A stretch of 64,000 bases of DNA from Pogonophryne albipinna. Lineage: Eukaryota > Chordata > Actinopteri > Perciformes > Artedidraconidae. Shown piece after piece: positions 59,601 to 64,000 of this stretch. The translations under genes and the position numbers were made by a program. The number at the start of each line of letters is the position of its first letter. Position 1 is the stretch's first letter. A model generated the notes under the pieces. It was given only the letters and a program-made list of their open reading frames with translations. It searched no databases and was not told the DNA's origin. The stretch spans positions 11,543,112 through 11,607,111 of the forward strand of contig CM053253.1 of assembly GCA_028583405.1 (NCBI GenBank). Reading direction: 5' to 3'.

Positions 59601-61762
59601 TAATATAAAATATATTTTTTGGGTAAAAAAAAGAAAAAAATACTGCGGTGTGGGTGGATTGGGATGAGAGGCGCTTGTTTTTCCACTCGGCTCCTCCCGT
59701 TTTGCCAGTACTGTGGTATTAGTGGTTTAGGAAGAGGGGAGTTTTTCACAAATTCAGCGCTCCCTAACTCATGCCTGGCTGTGACGTAAATGGTGTGCGG
59801 CCGTGAAGCCAGGACAGTAAACAAACATGTCGTCGGTAGTATGGGACTATTTCAAAGTTTCAGAGTTAGATAGTTCGCTTGCTATTTGTATTAACAAATG
59901 CAATGCAGAAGTTCCACGAGGAGGGAAAAAGGCGACGAGCTATAATACTTCCAACCTGATTAGTCACCTGAAACATCGCCATACGTACGAAGACGCCTGC
60001 GCTGCTAAACTAGCGGCGAATCCAAAGCCAGCTGCAAAGGTACCACCAGGTGTGCAAAAACTACAGGTACATTTAATATATACATATATTATATTATTAT
60101 CGGTTATCGGTATCGGTCTTGAGAAGCAAGAAGTTATCGGTATCGGTTTCAAAAAACCAATATCGTGCATCCCTAGTAAAAAGGAGATCAGTCAGAACCA
60201 TGGGCTGCTGCCAGGCTGACTGCTGAACGACCCTGACAACAGTCTGATGCACTGACTGAAGATTCACCCGCCACACGTGCACAAGACAGAATGACAATGT
60301 GAGTGTGTGCACTTCCTGAGGGAAAAGCAGGAAACAGCTAGAGTGCATTCAGACAGACAAGAAGTTGAGGATGAGCCATTGGGCTGAAATCATTGCCACA
60401 AGAATAAAAAGCACCAAGTGGAGCTTTCTTGTAACCTTTCAGTTCAGCTTGTTCAGTGTAACTGACCCAAACATATTCTTGAGGTCTAACAAACATGTAT
60501 AAGAAGAGGTTTGCTCTTCCATGTTTGAAATTGTGCATTGTTCACATCTAAGTCCTCTTCACTGCCTTTTTTCTGCTGACAACCTGTCAATCAGCAGCAT
60601 GGCATGAAACTAACAGGGATGTGTATCGTGTAACCAAAATGCTCATAAACAAAGACCCACTTTTTAAAAACCTCATAGAACTACTTGTCAAATACTCAAC
60701 AAGGTACCTTTAGAAAAGATTTCCTGCTTTAAATGCAATTAAACATGATTTATATTACTATATGGAAACTGTAGGTTACTACATTTCTTTATTTACTCCA
60801 CTTGTTCATAAGTTGTGGTGCTTAAGCGCAGCACGTTTGGCATGTATGCAAAACGGTGATGTACTGTATGAGGCATAGAAAATTGTGAATACTCTTTTCA
60901 AGATAAGATGTGAAGTCACAAGCCAATTATATCTCAATAGACTCATAAAAAGATTCCTATAGGGGAAAGCATTACCATATGTATAGGGTAATATCCCGTC
61001 TTCTCATATCTAATAGATCCATCTTCAGAGCACCATTGTGAGGCATGTCACCCATCAGATCACTCGTGGCTACCATTCACTGTTACATTAAATATGAGTG
61101 TATACTTACGGCCTGCCGTTCTCCACTTGAACTCCGATAGACTGAAAGGTGAGGGGTGCAGTCAGGGGTAAGGGTTCTTCTCTTAACACTGGAAGAACAC
61201 AATCCACCTGAAAAATCATGGACAGAAAAGTCAAATACAGCCGTAGGACGGGGAACTGGGACTGTCTTTAGTCTCCTCCCAGTATGATTGTATCTGAATA
61301 TAAATAAGACAATTGTTACCTGGATTCCGATAGAGGACAGTTTCCTCTTGGTTGCAGTCGGCGGTTGCTGTAGGGTGAATCCGAAGCTCAGGGTGTCATT
61401 TTGGGACTGGGTAGATGTGGAAGTGGTGGAAGTGGCGACACTGCTGCTGGTGGTGGTGGTGGGAGGAGGGAGGTCTCGGGGGGCTGGGACAGGATGGACA
61501 GCGCCTGCAGCGGGGGCAGGGGCTGCAGCAGGGACAGGGACTGGGGGAGGCCGGGTCCCCTTTGCCAGACTGCCCGTGCGGATGCTACAGAGACTGTCAG
61601 ATGAGTTGCTGCGTCCTGATTGGCTGTTGGCCTCGCTGCCACGGTCCTGATGGTCAAGGTATACGTCCTGGGCTGACTCTGTGCTGCTCTGCACCGTCAC
61701 CGAGATGAGGGGCTTGGATGTGGTGCGGGGGGGGACTGGAGGAGGAGCCTTCCTACTGCTGA
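56608..61762 (-). CDS. dlgap: DLGAP (SAPAP/GKAP) postsynaptic scaffold protein, 3' exons, partial
   Basis: Discs-large-associated proteins link PSD-95/DLG to SHANK in the postsynaptic density. Exons on the minus strand: 61762-61320, 61207-61110, 59187-58760, 57871-57780, 57359-57207 and 56832-56608, which give 478 residues plus stop in consistent phase. Visible in order: a proline-rich KAPPPVPPR stretch, SVTVQSSTESAQDVYLD, RKLSSIGIQVDCV, TFQSIGVQVENG, DGNWFMKLLQAE, MEGWCQQMEKETK, AVGSAQLLITKKFEQF (start of the GH1 region), AQDLAGFWDLLQLSIEDISM, RQEARKRLMAAKRAASVRQN, and the C-terminal PDZ ligand EAQTRL. ADSIEIYVPEAQTRL favours DLGAP3 or DLGAP4 over DLGAP1, but the paralogue is not settled. 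Upstream exons lie beyond 61762, probably outside the window. The ATG at 59168 is internal and need not be a start. A hAT element sits in the intron between 59187 and 61110. Confidence 0.92.
59494..60183 (+). mobile_element. hAT element remnant with a BED zinc-finger exon
   Basis: The element spans 59502-60175 with ends TAGTGGTGCACGATAAT and, inverted, TAGGGATGCACGATATTGG. It is flanked by a perfect 8-bp duplication GTAAAAAG (59494-59501 and 60176-60183). The frame from ATG 59827 reads VWDYFKV, CINKC, then SNLISHLKHRH, a BED-type zinc finger as found at the N-terminus of hAT (ZBED-like) transposases. The catalytic RNase H-like region and dimerisation domain are missing. Confidence 0.92.
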
Positions 61763-62867
61763 CTGCAACCGGGAAGAGAGGAAAGGAGACTTCGAATGAG
61801 AAATCTGCTTATTGTCACAGGACATCAGACAAAAGCACAAGGAATATAAAACTGTGCTACTTGACATTAGCCAGCTGGCGTCTATAAAATGTCATAACAC
61901 AAAACCATAAACAAACCTGCCCTTTGCCCTTATTGCTGCCACTATCAGGCTGTACTTAGAGCTTCCTCTGTGTCCTGTAAACCTGCTGTTGGCTGCGTCA
62001 AACAGTCTGTCTCTGGAGACCTTCCTCTACATGCCACACCTTTGCATCCATTTTACACTGGGGACTATCAGACAAGACAACACTGATCATAGCCTATTTT
62101 TACCAATCAGTTTTAGGAACAATAGCACGAGAGGAAAAGTCCCATTTCTTTCCTGTTTGTGTCACGACTTCATCTGAACAACCATGAACATTAAACAACA
62201 GGGAGCGTTCCTGCTACTGGTGATGATTTCACTATTCAGTCGATGGAAAGCTATACAAAAATCAAAATATACAAAAAAAAAAGTGAACTCTGAGTTTGAA
62301 TATTGCGACTTTAGGGTAGGTGGGATATATTTATATCAAGTCCCATGTTTAATGCAGTGAGTGCAGGGATTTGATTGACAAAATGAGGTTAGACCCTGGG
62401 CTTCTCAGCTGATAATTAGAATCATGGCGCTTGGGGACCAGCCCTGAGTGGACGTTATGAATTGATGAAAGGAAACTTGCAGACTTGGATAAGGATGCTG
62501 AAGCTCCCCAATGCCCTTCTGATAAGTCCACAATGTGCTGAATGGTTTGATTGTTTTTTATTTCTGCTGTAGAAATTAACGGCATTTAAACTACTAGCAA
62601 ACAAAATTTCATCTCTCTCATCAATGCTCTCGTGCTCTCAACTTGTTTATTTGTATTAAGACAGTTCAGTCCTGCAAACTCCACTCTCCTTACAGAAACA
62701 CTAACGTCTACAGAAATCTATCCTATCTATCCATCTAAGTTAAAATCTAAGTTAAAATGATGTATGTGTACACTTCTACAGTGATATACCCATAGACTGC
62801 ATTTGTAATAGAAAGGGTATGCAACATTTTTTATGGGCCATAATCAATATTTGTATAAGCATGTATT

Positions 62868-63367
62868 AAAAGGTCCCATGTCATGCTTTTCCAGTTATTA
62901 CCCATCCCCTTGTGTGTTATGTAGCTTTTTATGCACGTAAACGGTCTGCAGAATCACAAACCCTCAAAGTACACCCTGTAGCGAGTAAAACTCTAACACA
63001 GAAAAGACCTGTCTGCTGCCCCAAAACGCCTCGTTGGGGATTTCTCTTTTTCCATTGTTTACTTCTTGGGTATAGTGACGTATTTCGGGTATAGTGATGT
63101 AACAAACTCCCAGCCAGGCTGCGGGTGTGTGTGTGTGTGTGTTCGTGCTGGGTTTCGCTGTGTCTCGCAGGCGGCCACTGGGCTCACAGGGAGGGGGGGC
63201 AGGAGCTCCAACAAGCCATTTAGGACAGAGAGTGAATACACATACTTTACAGAGATGCTGTATGAGAAACCAATGTGAGTTTGGAAAATTGCACAATATA
63301 AATCTATTTTAGTCGACCTCAACAATGGAATTATGATCAGTAGAAATGGCCATGACATGGGACCTTT
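62868..63367. mobile_element. Non-autonomous inverted-repeat element AAAGGTCCCATGTCATG
   Basis: The ends AAAGGTCCCATGTCATG and CATGACATGGGACCTTT are perfect inverted repeats. The interior holds a short GT run and no transposase. Part of its interior (63180-63275) is related to 49170-49330. Flanks are TAAA-like, so the target duplication is unclear. Confidence 0.85.
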
Positions 63368-64000
63368 AAATAACAATATAAAAACAAGTTTTAGCTCATT
63401 GCTTGTGGAGCATTTATCAGCTCATTAAGAATTTTAATGCATTTATTTTAAATCAGAGAAGTACCATCACATGGTAGACCACTTAACACGGGCAGACATT
63501 TTAACCACGGATTCACAAATTCTTTCAACAGAAACTGAAATGAGGCCAAAGACAATCTGAGTCAGGAAGGAGAAAAAGGGCTGGTGTTTTTTTTCTCTCA
63601 TTGGTCTGACTGCAGGGTTGAGGTGGATGACACAGAGCTAACTACAGTACAGCATGGGAAACCCCAGGTTTTTCTTTAAGAATTGATGGGATGTCGGTTT
63701 ATGTGTAGATGCTATTTTAACAGCTGGCAGACTGTCAACATATGACCGAAAAAGTTGGAAAACTAACAGCAGACAAATACCTCTCCCTAATAACAGCCTT
63801 CACTGACAAACATGATGGATGAAATAATTATTCTAAAATGAGCCGACCAAGAAAGTAATTCTAGGCTTACCGCTTTGGATCAATAACACAAATGTGCCGT
63901 TTCTTCTCGCCGGTAGTGGTTTAATTCTAAATAGCAACCTAACACCCTGTAATTGTGAGGGTGCTGCACTTCCGTCATCATGTGACTCACAGCACCAGTA
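63368..64000. other. Intron or upstream sequence of the DLGAP gene, nothing firm
   Basis: No exon with convincing DLGAP similarity is seen. A donor-like GTAAGC on the minus strand near 63870 follows a short possible frame, but no family motif supports an exon. Confidence 0.4.

Noticed and set aside
63840..63930. Possible further DLGAP exon on the minus strand with donor GTAAGC
   Set aside because: Short, and its best frame shows no DLGAP motif.

Overview
The window is vertebrate nuclear DNA, almost certainly from a ray-finned (teleost) fish. Its genes are intron-rich with GT-AG junctions, and microsatellites are long. Between the genes lie hAT and Tc1-like elements, an L2/CR1-type LINE fragment and many small inverted-repeat elements of kinds common in teleosts. 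No bacterial-type operon, phage or CRISPR structure is present.

Layout. 1-2384 (+): the 3' half of a SCUBE gene (cysteine-rich repeats, CUB domain, conserved C-terminus), with a (GT)103 tract directly against one 3' splice site. 5129-9554 (-): a complete 11-exon gene for a secreted protein of seven complement control (CCP/sushi) modules, with a TATA box. 13236-23319 (-): pfkfb2, the bifunctional 6-phosphofructo-2-kinase/fructose-2,6-bisphosphatase. In mammals PFKFB2 sits beside the regulators-of-complement-activation (RCA) cluster, so CCP gene plus pfkfb2 looks like conserved synteny.

From 12345 to 44484 the sequence is one ~32 kb near-perfect palindrome centred near 28441. It therefore holds a second, head-to-head pfkfb2 at 33546-43607 (+). 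The centre is a pair of inverted Tc1-like ends around a short GC-rich hairpin. The right arm carries small deletions, including a frameshift in pfkfb2 exon 5. They become denser toward its end, where it runs into exactly 1000 Ns. This favours an assembly foldback or inverted haplotig join over a real duplication, but the sequence alone cannot decide.

After the gap, 45485-51704 is repeat-dense: a LINE fragment, a 177-bp satellite with a 9-unit (1593-bp) higher-order repeat, a rearranged third copy of sequence found in the palindrome arms, and non-autonomous DNA elements. From 51705 to 56607 I see only repeat fragments, an exact 47-nt hairpin and probable 3' UTR. 56608-61762 (-) holds six 3' exons of a DLGAP (SAPAP/GKAP) postsynaptic scaffold gene ending in the PDZ ligand EAQTRL. 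One of its introns carries a hAT element with a BED zinc finger and perfect 8-bp target-site duplications. The rest, to 64000, is intron or upstream sequence with one inverted-repeat element.

The genes do not form a pathway: SCUBE is a secreted signalling modulator, the CCP protein a likely complement regulator, pfkfb2 sets glycolytic flux through fructose-2,6-bisphosphate, and DLGAP organises synapses. The most unusual material is the palindrome and the satellite-bearing repeat unit linked to it.
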